58,927 bases of DNA, taken from the NCBI GenBank assembly GCA_017429325.1, contig JAFRPC010000021.1:1-58927 (forward strand). Reading direction: 5' to 3'. The notes under the pieces were generated by a model that had not been told where the DNA came from, did not search any database, and saw only the letters and a program-made list of their open reading frames with translations. Below are positions 8,381 through 17,257 of this stretch, in pieces (positions within the stretch are counted from its first letter, which is position 1; every line of letters starts with the position of its first letter). Origin of the DNA: Oscillospiraceae bacterium. GTDB lineage: Bacteria > Bacillota > Clostridia > Oscillospirales > Oscillospiraceae. The translations under genes were made by a program, and so were the position numbers.

Positions 8381-8876
8381 GTGCGCCCGGTGAGCGCACG
8401 TTCTATAGGGTGAAAGTCCCGAACGCGCCCGGCAGTGGGAAGCGTTAGCCAAAGGCAAGGGTGTCCGTCGTGAGGCGGAATCTGAAGAAAGCCGGATTGT
8501 GTATATCCGCGTCCACGCGAAGTCCTTGAAGAAAGCAAAGCAGAAGCTGAAAGGTATCTATTCAGTTGCCGTAGGGGCCGATGCCTACATCGGCCCTACC
8601 TCCCGACTGCTGCCTGCAAACGAGGGCGGATGTGGGCATCCGCCCCTACGAAAAAGGGGGCGACTGAATAGATACGCTGAAAGAACTGACTTCCCGCAGT
8701 CAGGGCAGAAACGTCCGCAAGGTATACAAGCAAGGGACTCGCACAAGCCGGATATTACAGTCTATCCGACAGGTACGAGTCCCTGCACTTATGCGATTGA
8801 ACCGCCGTGTACCGAACGGTACGCACGGTGGTGCGGGAGGTCGCTCACGCAACGAATGGGCGAGCTCCTACCCGAT
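8381..8876 (+). mobile_element. Internally deleted group II intron
   Basis: The 5' end GTGCGCCCGGTGAGCGCAC and the following GGGTGAAAGTCCCGAAC resemble group II intron domain I. Near the 3' end, 8801-8832 folds as domain V (arms ACCGCCGTG and CACGGTGGT with a GTACCGAACGGTAC hairpin), then a domain VI-like stem and the terminal CTACCCGAT. Between them only a C-terminal scrap of the intron reverse transcriptase remains: IRVHAKSLKKAKQKLK, interrupted by a MITE (8554-8675), then ELTSRSQGRNVRKV. The CGC triad in domain V and the position directly after a terminator both suggest a class C intron; the class is inference. The intron cannot encode its own maturase. Confidence 0.8.
8554..8675. mobile_element. 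122-bp MITE, copy 1
   Basis: Terminal inverted repeats GTATCTATTCAGTTGCC and GGCGACTGAATAGATAC bound the element. It is flanked by an 8-bp target duplication GCTGAAAG (8546-8553 and 8676-8683). Removing element and one duplication restores the reverse-transcriptase fragment reading frame. It differs from copy 2 (20092-20213) at one base. The interior holds two GTAGGGGC-type hairpins and no ORF. Confidence 0.93.
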
Positions 8877-8891
8877 TCTCTGAGAAGAAGC

Positions 8892-9323
8892 TCAGCGCAG
8901 GTCCTTCTCGGCCTTCTTGGCAGCCTTGGCTTTGGCTTTCTCTTCCTTGGCCTTCTGGGCGGCTTCTTTGGCCTCTGCGGCGCGCTTGCCCTTTTCCTTC
9001 TCGGCGGTGTTGTTGGTCATGACGGCCCACTTCTGGAGCTCCATCCGGACCTGGTCCTCGCTGGTCTCAATGACGATCTTGTCGTCCTTGAGGTCCACGA
9101 TCTTGCCCATGATGCCGCCGATGGTGGTGATCTTGTCGCCCTTGTGCAGGGAGCTGCGAAGGGCTTCCTGCTCCTTCTTCTTCTTGTTCTCGGGGCGAAG
9201 GATCATGAAGTAAAAAATCGCGATGAAGAGCACCAGCATGATGATCATGGTGGAGCCGCCGCCCAAAAGACCGCCGGTGGTGGAAGGGTCGGTCGTGGCA
9301 GCAGCCGCGTCAAGCAGTAACAT
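8892..9323 (-). CDS. yajC: Preprotein translocase subunit YajC
   Basis: 143 residues. One membrane helix (residues ~25-43, IIMLVLFIAIFYFMILRP) is followed by the YajC core with LHKGDKITTIGGIMGKIV, then an Ala/Lys/Glu-rich, probably helical tail that is longer than in most YajC proteins. YajC associates with SecDF at the Sec translocon. It is the last gene of the queA-tgt-yajC order and also has its own promoter at 9373-9401. Confidence 0.93.
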   Translation of the reverse strand: MLLLDAAAATTDPSTTGGLLGGGSTMIIMLVLFIAIFYFMILRPENKKKKEQEALRSSLHKGDKITTIGGIMGKIVDLKDDKIVIETSEDQVRMELQKWAVMTNNTAEKEKGKRAAEAKEAAQKAKEEKAKAKAAKKAEKDLR

Positions 9324-9372
9324 CTGAGATACCTCCGTGTTGAAATCTTGATTCGCTCAGAAATCTTTCACT

Positions 9373-9401
9373 ATTATACATGGAAGCGGCGGAGATTGCA
9401 A
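9373..9401 (-). promoter_or_regulatory. Promoter for yajC
   Basis: On the minus strand TTGCAA, a 17-bp spacer and TATAAT, located in the tgt-yajC gap. Confidence 0.75.
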
Positions 9402-9409
9402 GAAAAAAA

Positions 9410-10609
<1,200 letters not shown>

Positions 10610-10840
10610 TTATTCATCCGTATTTACATCTACCCGGTAGATCAGAAGCCAATCGGGGGTGATGTGGCATTCCCGGCACCCCTGATAGTTGCCGGACAGG
10701 ATATGGTCTTTGTACTTTTTCGGAAGCTCCTTCTGCTCAGCCAGCAAAGAGATGACTGCTTCCATCAGCCTGGTATCATAGCCTCTCTTGACAATTCGCT
10801 TATAGTCTTTTTTGAAAGTTGTTTCGTACCTAATCTTCAG
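10610..10840 (-). pseudogene. Truncated YafQ/RelE-type toxin
   Basis: 76 codons read on the minus strand: the start region gives IRYETTFKKDYKRIVKRG and the middle gives LPKKYKDHILSGNY and CHITPDWLLIYRV, all typical of YafQ mRNA interferases. The ORF stops at ...VNTDE. The family normally continues for about 15 residues with an R-T-G-x-H-x-x-L-F ending that supplies a catalytic His and Phe; none of the three frames restores it. There is no ATG; a CTG at 10840 or an ATT is the best start, overlapping the antitoxin stop. Probably an inactivated toxin. Confidence 0.72.
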
Positions 10841-11102
10841 TATTGAGGTCCTCCATCAACTCCGCAACGGTAGAAAACTCTTTGCTTAGTCCAATTCCCC
10901 GTTCTGCATTCTCAATGGCTCTGCGCGTTTCTTCATTCGGGATCTCTGCTCTCACTTCAAAAGGGAGCCCTTGCACGGAAACGGATTTTTTCAAAAAAAT
11001 ACGGACGGCCGTCGGGAGATCCAGACCCAGCGCTTCAAAGATTTCGGTAGCGGCTTCGCGCAGCTCACTGTCCATTCTGATTTGTACGATACTTGCAGCC
11101 AT
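10830..11102 (-). CDS. RelB/DinJ family antitoxin
   Basis: 90 residues. The N-terminal SIVQIRMDSELREAATEIFE is the ribbon-helix-helix DNA-binding segment of DinJ/RelB antitoxins; the C-terminal acidic part would neutralise a YafQ-type toxin. ATG 11102 is chosen over 11117 because GGAGGTGA sits 7 bases before it. Transcribed from a consensus promoter at 11132-11160; direct repeats AACAACGTA around the -35 could be its operator. The partner toxin is truncated, so the antitoxin may be a relic or protect against related toxins. Confidence 0.88.
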   Translation of the reverse strand: MAASIVQIRMDSELREAATEIFEALGLDLPTAVRIFLKKSVSVQGLPFEVRAEIPNEETRRAIENAERGIGLSKEFSTVAELMEDLNTED

Positions 11103-11131
11103 GATCATCACCTCCATTTCATTCTATGAGG

Positions 11132-11160
11132 ATTATATCATACTATACGTTGTTTGTCAA
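11132..11160 (-). promoter_or_regulatory. Consensus promoter of the toxin-antitoxin pair
   Basis: Minus strand TTGACA (11160-11155), 17-bp spacer, TATAAT (11137-11132). Two AACAACGTA direct repeats, one each side of the -35, may bind the antitoxin. Confidence 0.82.
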
Positions 11161-11177
11161 TTGTTTGTACGTTGTTT

Positions 11178-12200
11178 TTAATAGAACAGACAGGCGTCAC
11201 CGAAGGAAAAGAAGCGGTAGCGCTCCTCAACGGCGATTTTGTAGGCGTTCAGGACGTTTTCCCGTCCGGCAAAGGCGGAGACCAGCATGATGAGGGTGCT
11301 CTCGGGCAGGTGGAAGTTGGTGATCAGGGCGTCCATGGCCTTGAAGCGGTAGCCGGGGTAGATGAAGATGTCGGTCCAGCCGGAGCGCTCCGTGAAGCTC
11401 CCGTCCTCGGCGGCAAAGCTCTCAAGGGTCCGGCAGGAGGTGGTCCCCACGCAGATGATGCGACCGCCCGCGGCCCGGGTCCGGTTCAGCAGGGCGGCGG
11501 TCTCGGCGGAGAGCATACAGAACTCCGCGTGCATGTGGTGGTCGGTGATCTCCTCCGCCTTCACGGGGCGGAAGGTCCCCAGGCCCACGTGGAGCGTGAC
11601 CCAGGCCAGATGGACGCCCTTGGCCTCGATCTCCGCCAGCAGCTCCGGCGTGAAGTGGAGGCCCGCTGTGGGGGCGGCGGCGGAGCCGTTGACCCTGGAG
11701 TAGACGGTCTGGTAGCGCTCCTGGTCCTGCAGCTCCTCCTTGATGTAGGGGGGCAGGGGCATTTTGCCCAGCCGCTCCAAAAGCTCCAGGAAGATGCCCT
11801 CGTAGCGGAAGCGCAGCAGCTTGTTGCCGTCCTCCTTCGCGCCGACCACCTCGGCGGTCAGCAGGCCCTCGCCGAAGCTCAGCTCCGCCCCCACGGGGGT
11901 CTTGCGGCCCGGCTTCGTCAGGCATTCCCAGGTGTCGTTTCCGGTGTCCCGCAGCAGCAGCACCTCCACGGCGCCGCCGGTGGCCCGCCTGCCCAGCAGC
12001 CGGGCGGGGAGGACCCGGGAATCGTTGAGCACCAGGCAGTCGCCCGGATGCAAATAGTCCAGAATATCGTGAAAGTGCCGGTGCTCCACAGCACCGGTTT
12101 GGCGGTCCAATACCAGCAGTCTTGAGCTGTCCCGCTGCTTCAAGGGAGTTTGAGCGATCAGCTCCTGGGGAAGATCGTAGTAAAAATCGTGAGTTTTCAA
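11178..12200 (-). CDS. queA: S-adenosylmethionine:tRNA ribosyltransferase-isomerase
   Basis: About 340 residues. QueA moves the ribosyl part of SAM onto preQ1-tRNA to give epoxyqueuosine. Signatures include [43 protein letters not shown] and [13 protein letters not shown]. No ATG exists; a TTG at 12200 gives the usual KT-x-D-F start and lies 9 bases after GAGG, so it is preferred over a TTG at 12206. Own promoter at 12232-12260; tgt lies downstream. Confidence 0.95.
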   Translation of the reverse strand: MKTHDFYYDLPQELIAQTPLKQRDSSRLLVLDRQTGAVEHRHFHDILDYLHPGDCLVLNDSRVLPARLLGRRATGGAVEVLLLRDTGNDTWECLTKPGRKTPVGAELSFGEGLLTAEVVGAKEDGNKLLRFRYEGIFLELLERLGKMPLPPYIKEELQDQERYQTVYSRVNGSAAAPTAGLHFTPELLAEIEAKGVHLAWVTLHVGLGTFRPVKAEEITDHHMHAEFCMLSAETAALLNRTRAAGGRIICVGTTSCRTLESFAAEDGSFTERSGWTDIFIYPGYRFKAMDALITNFHLPESTLIMLVSAFAGRENVLNAYKIAVEERYRFFSFGDACLFY

Positions 12201-12231
12201 GAACAATTACCTCAAATTTAGATTTTAGGAT

Positions 12232-12260
12232 ATTATAACGGATTTCACCTTGTTCGTCAA
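12232..12260 (-). promoter_or_regulatory. Promoter for queA
   Basis: Minus strand TTGACG, 17-bp spacer, TATAAT. Confidence 0.8.
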
Positions 12261-12322
12261 CGGTATATTCCGCGCCGGGCCGGAATAGAATGAGCTGCAA
12301 ACGTGAAACGGAGGTACATCGA

Positions 12323-13198
12323 ATGAAAACACCCATTTTTCGCGGGACCTGTACGGCTCTGGTGACGCCCTTTGGAGCGGGCGGCGTGGACTTTGCGGCC
12401 CTGGACCGGCTGCTGGAGACCCAGCTGGAGGCCGGGGTGGAGGCCCTGGTGGTGGGCGGCACCACCGGGGAGGCGGCTACCCTGAGCCATGAGGAGCTCC
12501 TGGCCCTGATCGCCCACTGCGTCCGCTTCTGCGGCGGCAAAACGAAGCTGATTGCGGGCACCGGGGGCAACGACACCCGCAGGGCCGCAGAGAACGCCCG
12601 GGCCGCGGCGGCCCTGGGCGCCGACGCCCTGCTCTGCGTCACCCCCTACTACAACCGCTGCACCCAGGAGGGCCTGCTGGCCCACTATGAGACCCTGGCC
12701 GCCGCCACGGAGCTGCCCCTGCTGCTCTACAACGTGCCCTCCCGGACCAACGTGCGCATTGAGGCCGAGACCTGCGCCGCGCTGGCCCAGCTGCCCACGG
12801 TGGCGGGCATCAAGGAGGCGGACCCGGACGTGGGCCGGGTGCTGAAGCTCCACGCCCTCTGCGGCGAGGACTTCCCGGTCTACAGCGGCTGCGACGACCG
12901 CATCCTGCCCTTTATGGCCTGCGGAGCCCTGGGGGTCGTGTCGGTACTGTCCAATCTGCGGCCCCGGGCCGTGAAGGAGCTGACCGACGCCGCCCTGCGA
13001 GGGGAGTACGCCCGGGCCCTGACCCTCCAGCGGGCCCAGCAGCCCCTGATCGAGGCCCTGTTCGCCGCGGTCAACCCCATTCCCGTCAAGGCCGCCCTGG
13101 CCCTGGCTGGCCTGGACTGCGGCCCCTGCCGCCTGCCTCTGACGCCTGCCGCCCCGGACCTGAACGCCCGGCTCCGGGAGCTGCTGGGAACCGCTTAG
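12323..13198 (+). CDS. dapA: 4-hydroxy-tetrahydrodipicolinate synthase
   Basis: 291 residues. It condenses pyruvate with aspartate semialdehyde in the lysine/diaminopimelate pathway. Diagnostic motifs are GGTTGEAATLSHEE, VTPYYN, LLLYNVPSRT (catalytic Tyr) and VAGIKEADPD (Schiff-base Lys). ATG 12323 follows CGGAGG. The gap upstream is short and divergent to queA; no lysine riboswitch is visible. DapA relatives such as N-acetylneuraminate lyase lack this motif combination. Confidence 0.93.
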   Translation: MKTPIFRGTCTALVTPFGAGGVDFAALDRLLETQLEAGVEALVVGGTTGEAATLSHEELLALIAHCVRFCGGKTKLIAGTGGNDTRRAAENARAAAALGADALLCVTPYYNRCTQEGLLAHYETLAAATELPLLLYNVPSRTNVRIEAETCAALAQLPTVAGIKEADPDVGRVLKLHALCGEDFPVYSGCDDRILPFMACGALGVVSVLSNLRPRAVKELTDAALRGEYARALTLQRAQQPLIEALFAAVNPIPVKAALALAGLDCGPCRLPLTPAAPDLNARLRELLGTA

Positions 13199-13202
13199 GG
13201 AC

Positions 13203-13230
13203 TTGACATTTCCGGGCTTTTATGTACAAT
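13203..13230 (+). promoter_or_regulatory. Promoter of the ACP-MBOAT-SGNH operon
   Basis: TTGACA (13203-13208), 16-bp spacer, TACAAT (13225-13230). Confidence 0.82.
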
Positions 13231-13277
13231 AGAAGTAACTTGGCAAATTCTGCGACTGCAAAAGTGAGGTCCCCTCC

Positions 13278-13508
13278 ATGGACGAATTACTGGAAATCCT
13301 GAATGACATCAATCCCGACGTGGACTACGAGACCGAGGACCGGCTGATCGACGGCAAGGTCTACGACTCCTTCAGCATCATCACCCTGATCTCCGCCATT
13401 TCCGACGCCTTTGACATTGAGCTGGGGCCGGAGCATCTGATCCCCGAGAATTTCAACAGCGCCGCGGCGATGTGGAATATGATCCAGAGCATTCTGGAGG
13501 ACGAGTAA
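13278..13508 (+). CDS. Acyl carrier protein, DltC-like
   Basis: 76 residues, acidic, four-helix ACP pattern. Ser in the motif YDSFSIITLI is the expected 4'-phosphopantetheine site. Length and context (MBOAT and SGNH genes immediately downstream) match DltC-type carriers rather than the fatty-acid AcpP. It would carry an activated acyl or aminoacyl group to the membrane acyltransferase. No adenylating ligase (DltA) lies nearby, so what loads it is unknown. GTGAGG precedes ATG 13278. Confidence 0.85.
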   Translation: MDELLEILNDINPDVDYETEDRLIDGKVYDSFSIITLISAISDAFDIELGPEHLIPENFNSAAAMWNMIQSILEDE

Positions 13509-13532
13509 GAGAGGAAAGAGGAAGGACAGGGC

Positions 13533-15122
13533 ATGAGCATTCTCTCCGTGGGATTTCTGCTCTTTGCGCTGGGCCTCTGCCTGGCGTATTTTCTGGTCCC
13601 CAAGCGGTTTCAGTGGTGGGTCCTGCTGGCGTTCAGCCTGGCCTTCTACGCCCTGGGGGGCCTGTTAAGCCTGCCCTGGCTGCTGCTCACCGCCTGCACC
13701 GTCTGGGCCGCGGCTCGTTGGATCCAGCGCTCCGCCGAGGCGGAGAAGGCCTTTCTGGCGGCCAGGCGGGAGAGCCTGTCCAAGGAGGAGCGGGCCGCCC
13801 GGAAGGCGAGGGGCAAGCGGGCGCGGCGCCGGGTGCTGACGCTCTGCGTGCTGCTGAACATCGGCGTGCTCTGCGCCTTCAAGTATGTCCACTTCCTGCT
13901 GGCCCAGGCGGACGCCGTGGCCCGGCTCTTCGGCGGCGAGGTCCATGACAGCATCCGCTGGCTGGCGCCGCTGGGCATCTCCTTCTACACCTTCCAGACC
14001 ATTGGCTATCTCTGCGACGTCTACTGGGGCAAGGCAAAGGCGGAGGAGAACCCCCTGAAGGTCCTGCTCTTTACCTCCTTCTTTCCCCAAATCACCCAGG
14101 GTCCCATTTCCGCCTGGGGCGGCCTCTCTGCGGAGCTCTTCGCACCCCACAGCCCCTCCTACGAGAACTTCTCCTTGGGCGTTCAACGGCTGATTTGGGG
14201 CTTTTTCAAGAAAATGGTGGTGGCGAACCTGCTGGCGGTCTACGTGCAGAGGACCTTCGCCGACTACGGCGGCTATCTCGGCGTCGCCGCCTTCTTAGGC
14301 GCCCTGTGCTACGCGGGGCAGATCTACGCGGACTTCTCCGGCTACATGGACATCATGTGCGGCCTTTGCCAGATCCTGGGCATCCGGCTGACGGAGAATT
14401 TCGAGCGGCCCTACTTCTCAAAGTCCGTGGCCGAGTACTGGCGCCGCTGGCACATCAGCTTAGGCGCCTGGTTCAAGAACTACGTCTATTATCCCCTGGC
14501 GATGGCCCGGTGGAACCAGAAGCTGGGCAAGCTTGCCCGGCAGCGCCTGGGGAAGACCTTCGGCAACTATCTCCCGGCCACTGTGGCCCTGGTGCTCGTG
14601 TGGCTGACCACGGGCCTCTGGCACGGGGCCAGCTGGGGCTATATCGTCTGGGGCGGCCTCAACGGCCTGTTCATCATCTTCTCCATGTGGATGGAGCGGC
14701 CCTATACCCGCTGGAAGAAGGCCCTCCGCATTCGGGAGGACGCCTGGCTCTGGCGTGCCTTCCAGGTGGGCCGGACCTTCCTGCTCATCACCTTTATCAA
14801 GGTCCTGCCCGAGGTGGGCGGCCTGCGGGACGGCCTGGGCCTCTGGAAGCGCATTCTCACCGAGCACAGCCTGCCCCGCTCCCTGGGGGAACTGCTGCCC
14901 TTTGTGGACAAGTACCGGGACCTGGCGGCGGTGCTCTTCGGCGTGGGGCTGATGCTGGCAGTGAGCCTGCTCCAGCGGCGGGGCTCCGTCCGGGCGCTGC
15001 TGGGGCGGAAGCTGCCCTACGCGCTGCGGGTCCTGCTCTATGTGGCCCTGTTCTTCTGCATCCTCTATTTTGGCGTGCCCGCCGCCGTAGGGCAGGGAGG
15101 CTTCCTGTATGCGGAATTTTAA
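13533..15122 (+). CDS. MBOAT family membrane O-acyltransferase
   Basis: 529 residues, many hydrophobic helices. The MBOAT signatures are EYWRRWHISLGAWFKNYVYY and the catalytic-His region LWHGASWGYIVWGGL. DltB/AlgI/PatA relatives pass acyl groups across the membrane for O-acylation of teichoic acid, alginate or peptidoglycan. It starts 24 bp after the ACP gene behind GGAAGGACAGGG and overlaps the SGNH gene by 14 bp, so the three products very likely act together. A basic cytosolic segment (~70-110) is unusually rich in Arg, Lys and Glu. Confidence 0.92.
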   Translation: MSILSVGFLLFALGLCLAYFLVPKRFQWWVLLAFSLAFYALGGLLSLPWLLLTACTVWAAARWIQRSAEAEKAFLAARRESLSKEERAARKARGKRARRRVLTLCVLLNIGVLCAFKYVHFLLAQADAVARLFGGEVHDSIRWLAPLGISFYTFQTIGYLCDVYWGKAKAEENPLKVLLFTSFFPQITQGPISAWGGLSAELFAPHSPSYENFSLGVQRLIWGFFKKMVVANLLAVYVQRTFADYGGYLGVAAFLGALCYAGQIYADFSGYMDIMCGLCQILGIRLTENFERPYFSKSVAEYWRRWHISLGAWFKNYVYYPLAMARWNQKLGKLARQRLGKTFGNYLPATVALVLVWLTTGLWHGASWGYIVWGGLNGLFIIFSMWMERPYTRWKKALRIREDAWLWRAFQVGRTFLLITFIKVLPEVGGLRDGLGLWKRILTEHSLPRSLGELLPFVDKYRDLAAVLFGVGLMLAVSLLQRRGSVRALLGRKLPYALRVLLYVALFFCILYFGVPAAVGQGGFLYAEF

Positions 15123-16137
15123 GAGAATTTTGAAGACCGCCGCGGTCTTTCTGCTGTTGGTCAGCCTGTTCAGCGCCTTCTTCATCGCCTGCTATCTGCG
15201 GGGAGAGAATTTCCACTATCAGGACGGGCGGGAGCGCGACGCCCTGGCTGGGGAGCTGCGGATTTTAGTGGTCGGCGCCTCCTATTCGCTCTTCGGCATC
15301 CAGCCCGAAGTGCTGAACGAGCGGGTTGGCACCAGTGCCTACAACCTGTCCGGGACCCTGCTGACCCTGCGGGGCCGCTATACCCTGCTGCGGCAGGAGC
15401 TGGAGCGGAACCCGAAGGTCTACCGGGTGCTGATCGAGGTCTCCCCCGACACCCTTCTGCGGGACCGGGAGGAGGAGGGCAGCAAGGGCGACCTGCCCAT
15501 GCTGGGCCGGCTCACGGACAGCGCGGCGCGGTGGGACTATTTTCGGGAGGCCTTTTCCGTCTCGGAGTGGCCGGAGGTCTACTATGACCTGGTCAGCAAG
15601 GGCATTGAGTCCGCCCTGCGGCTGGTGACGGGCAGCTACACCACGGAAAACGAGATCATGGTCCTGGGCTACTATGAGAACCGGAACCCCGACAAGCCCA
15701 TTCCCAACAACTACGCGGAGCTCTACGCCGCCCAGCGCCTGCCGGAGGAGATAGACCCGGAGAACGTGGCGTGGCTGGAGAAGCTGATCGAGCTCTGCCG
15801 GGACCATGGGGCGGAGCCCATCCTGCTCACGACGCCCCAGAGCAAATACTACAACTGCGTCTTTGCCAATCTGGACTACTATCAGACTTGGTATGAGGAC
15901 TTTGCCAAGGCCCAGGGCGTGGCCTACTACAACTTCAACCTGGCGAAGGCCAAGCTGGAGCGGCTGCCGGATGAGAGCTGCTTCTACGACACCACCCATC
16001 TCAACGCCGAGGGCGGGCGCATCTTCACGCAGATGCTGGCGGAGCTGCTCAATCTCCGCCACCGAAACGGCAACACCCGCGCCCTCTTCTACAGCTCCTA
16101 CGAAGAGCTGACCCACGCGAGCCACTATTTCCAATAG
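15109..16137 (+). CDS. Membrane-anchored SGNH/DltD-like O-acylation partner
   Basis: 342 residues. An N-terminal membrane helix (~9-28) precedes an extracytoplasmic domain. The serine block LVVGASYSLFGIQPE and the C-terminal FYDTTHLNAEGG (Asp-x-x-His) match the catalytic residues of SGNH hydrolase-fold partners of MBOAT proteins (DltD, AlgX/PatB). It would transfer the acyl group to the final polymer. ATG 15109 lies inside the MBOAT gene end, implying coupled translation. The polymer and acyl group cannot be told from sequence. Confidence 0.85.
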   Translation: MRNFKRILKTAAVFLLLVSLFSAFFIACYLRGENFHYQDGRERDALAGELRILVVGASYSLFGIQPEVLNERVGTSAYNLSGTLLTLRGRYTLLRQELERNPKVYRVLIEVSPDTLLRDREEEGSKGDLPMLGRLTDSAARWDYFREAFSVSEWPEVYYDLVSKGIESALRLVTGSYTTENEIMVLGYYENRNPDKPIPNNYAELYAAQRLPEEIDPENVAWLEKLIELCRDHGAEPILLTTPQSKYYNCVFANLDYYQTWYEDFAKAQGVAYYNFNLAKAKLERLPDESCFYDTTHLNAEGGRIFTQMLAELLNLRHRNGNTRALFYSSYEELTHASHYFQ

Positions 16138-16198
16138 GGGCTTGAAATCATTCTATCAAAAATTTGAAAAATTTCTTTCAAAAACTGAAAAATAACCC

Positions 16199-16226
16199 TT
16201 GACATTTTCAGGAATCGTGCTATAAT
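16199..16226 (+). promoter_or_regulatory. Promoter of the 5S-tRNA unit
   Basis: Perfect TTGACA (16199-16204) and TATAAT (16221-16226) with a 16-bp spacer. Confidence 0.88.
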
Positions 16227-16260
16227 TGAAAACGCTCCGCAAGAGAGCATATGAAATCAG

Positions 16261-16374
16261 TTGGTGTTGATTGGCCTGAGGGTCCACCTGTTCCCATCCC
16301 GAACACAGAAGTTAAGCTCAGGTTCGTCGAAGATAGTATGCGGGTGACTGCATGTGAAAATAGATAATGCCAAC
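16261..16374 (+). rRNA. rrf: 5S ribosomal RNA
   Basis: The conserved core CCCATCCCGAACACAGAAG and GTTAAGCTC are present, and the ends TTGGTGTT and AATGCCAA pair (with two wobble pairs) to close helix I. Ends are accurate to a few bases. No 16S or 23S gene is adjacent; this is an isolated 5S copy co-transcribed with tRNA-Asn. Confidence 0.95.
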
Positions 16375-16382
16375 ATTCATAT

Positions 16383-16458
16383 TCCTCCTTAGCTCAGTCG
16401 GTAGAGCGACGGACTGTTAATCCGTGTGTCGTTGGTTCGAGTCCAACAGGGGGAGCCA
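16383..16458 (+). tRNA. tRNA-Asn (GTT)
   Basis: 76 nt with encoded CCA. Acceptor TCCTCCT pairs with AGGGGGA, anticodon loop CTGTTAA gives GTT, and the T-arm is GTTGG-TTCGAGT-CCAAC. It lies 8 bp after the 5S end and is closed by a terminator. Confidence 0.98.
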
Positions 16459-16460
16459 AA

Positions 16461-16486
16461 CCCGCTGCTTCGGCAGCGGGTTTTTT
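16461..16486 (+). terminator. Intrinsic terminator after tRNA-Asn
   Basis: Eight-bp stem CCCGCTGC/GCAGCGGG with a TTCG tetraloop and six T. Confidence 0.95.
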
Positions 16487-16555
16487 ATCGAATAGACGAC
16501 CCGGAGATCGTGCAAAGTACGGTTTCCGGTTTTTTGGCTTTTTTTCGATTCGGCA

Positions 16556-16584
16556 TTGTTTTTCCGGCGGGGATGTGCTATAAT
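16556..16584 (+). promoter_or_regulatory. Promoter for the small membrane protein gene
   Basis: TTGTTT (16556-16561), 17-bp spacer, TATAAT (16579-16584) with an extended TGC. Confidence 0.75.
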
Positions 16585-16631
16585 CCATGCGGTAAAAAAG
16601 AACGCTTGATTCGAGCGGGAGGGAAGACGAG

Positions 16632-17195
16632 ATGAAGCGAAACTGGGACCCGGAAAAGCTGCACCCGGATGACCCGGCGCAGCTGGAGATGCGGGCGCAG
16701 CGGAAGGCAAAGATCATGCGGCGGGTCGCCATTGTCCTCTGCCTCCTGGCGGGCGTGGGCCTGGGCCTTCTGCTCCGGCAGTGCAAGCCCGCGGAACAGA
16801 GCGCCAAAGTATTTGACGCGGACGGGCTGAAGCTGACGCTGGACGCCCGCTTCCAGGAGACCGGCGCCAGGGACGGCTTTGACCGGGCCTACAAGGCCAA
16901 TCACATGGCCGCCTACGTCCGGAAACACGGGCCGGAGACGGCGGCGGCCCTGGAGGACTACGCCGCCTTCAGCGGCGCGGAGTTGGGGGCCGAGGGGACT
17001 GAGCTGCACCGGGAAAACGGTCTGACCTGGCTCGAATACTCTGCCGTTGTGGGCGGGGAGGCGCAGAGCTGTCTGGCGGCCTTTTATCCCGGCTCCGACG
17101 GCTGGTGGACGGTGGTCTTCTGCTGTAAGGACAGCAGGTATGAGAGCTGCCGCCCGGACTTTCTGCAATTTGCCGCTGCCGTGGTCTCACCGTAA
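16632..17195 (+). CDS. Single-pass membrane protein of unknown function
   Basis: 187 residues and no family I recognise. A charged N-terminal segment (1-30) precedes one hydrophobic helix (~31-47, VAIVLCLLAGVGLGLLL) and an extracytoplasmic domain of about 140 residues, ending in YESCRPDFLQFAAAVV. It could be a surface-exposed domain related to small DUF lipoproteins, but the Cys after the helix (RQCKP) is not in a clear lipobox. GCGGGAGGGAAG precedes ATG 16632. The VanW gene follows after 62 bp and may be co-transcribed. Confidence 0.75.
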   Translation: MKRNWDPEKLHPDDPAQLEMRAQRKAKIMRRVAIVLCLLAGVGLGLLLRQCKPAEQSAKVFDADGLKLTLDARFQETGARDGFDRAYKANHMAAYVRKHGPETAAALEDYAAFSGAELGAEGTELHRENGLTWLEYSAVVGGEAQSCLAAFYPGSDGWWTVVFCCKDSRYESCRPDFLQFAAAVVSP

Positions 17196-17257
17196 ACGTC
17201 GGCCTCCGCAGGACAGCGCAATTCCTATATCCGCGAAACAGAGAGGATATTCCGTTC

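Noticed and set aside
8499..9320. 273-residue plus-strand ORF
   Set aside because: It runs through the intron remnant, the MITE and antisense to yajC; only the short reverse-transcriptase scraps are meaningful.
12207..12322. Lysine riboswitch before dapA
   Set aside because: The leader is too short and I see no conserved lysine-aptamer sequence.
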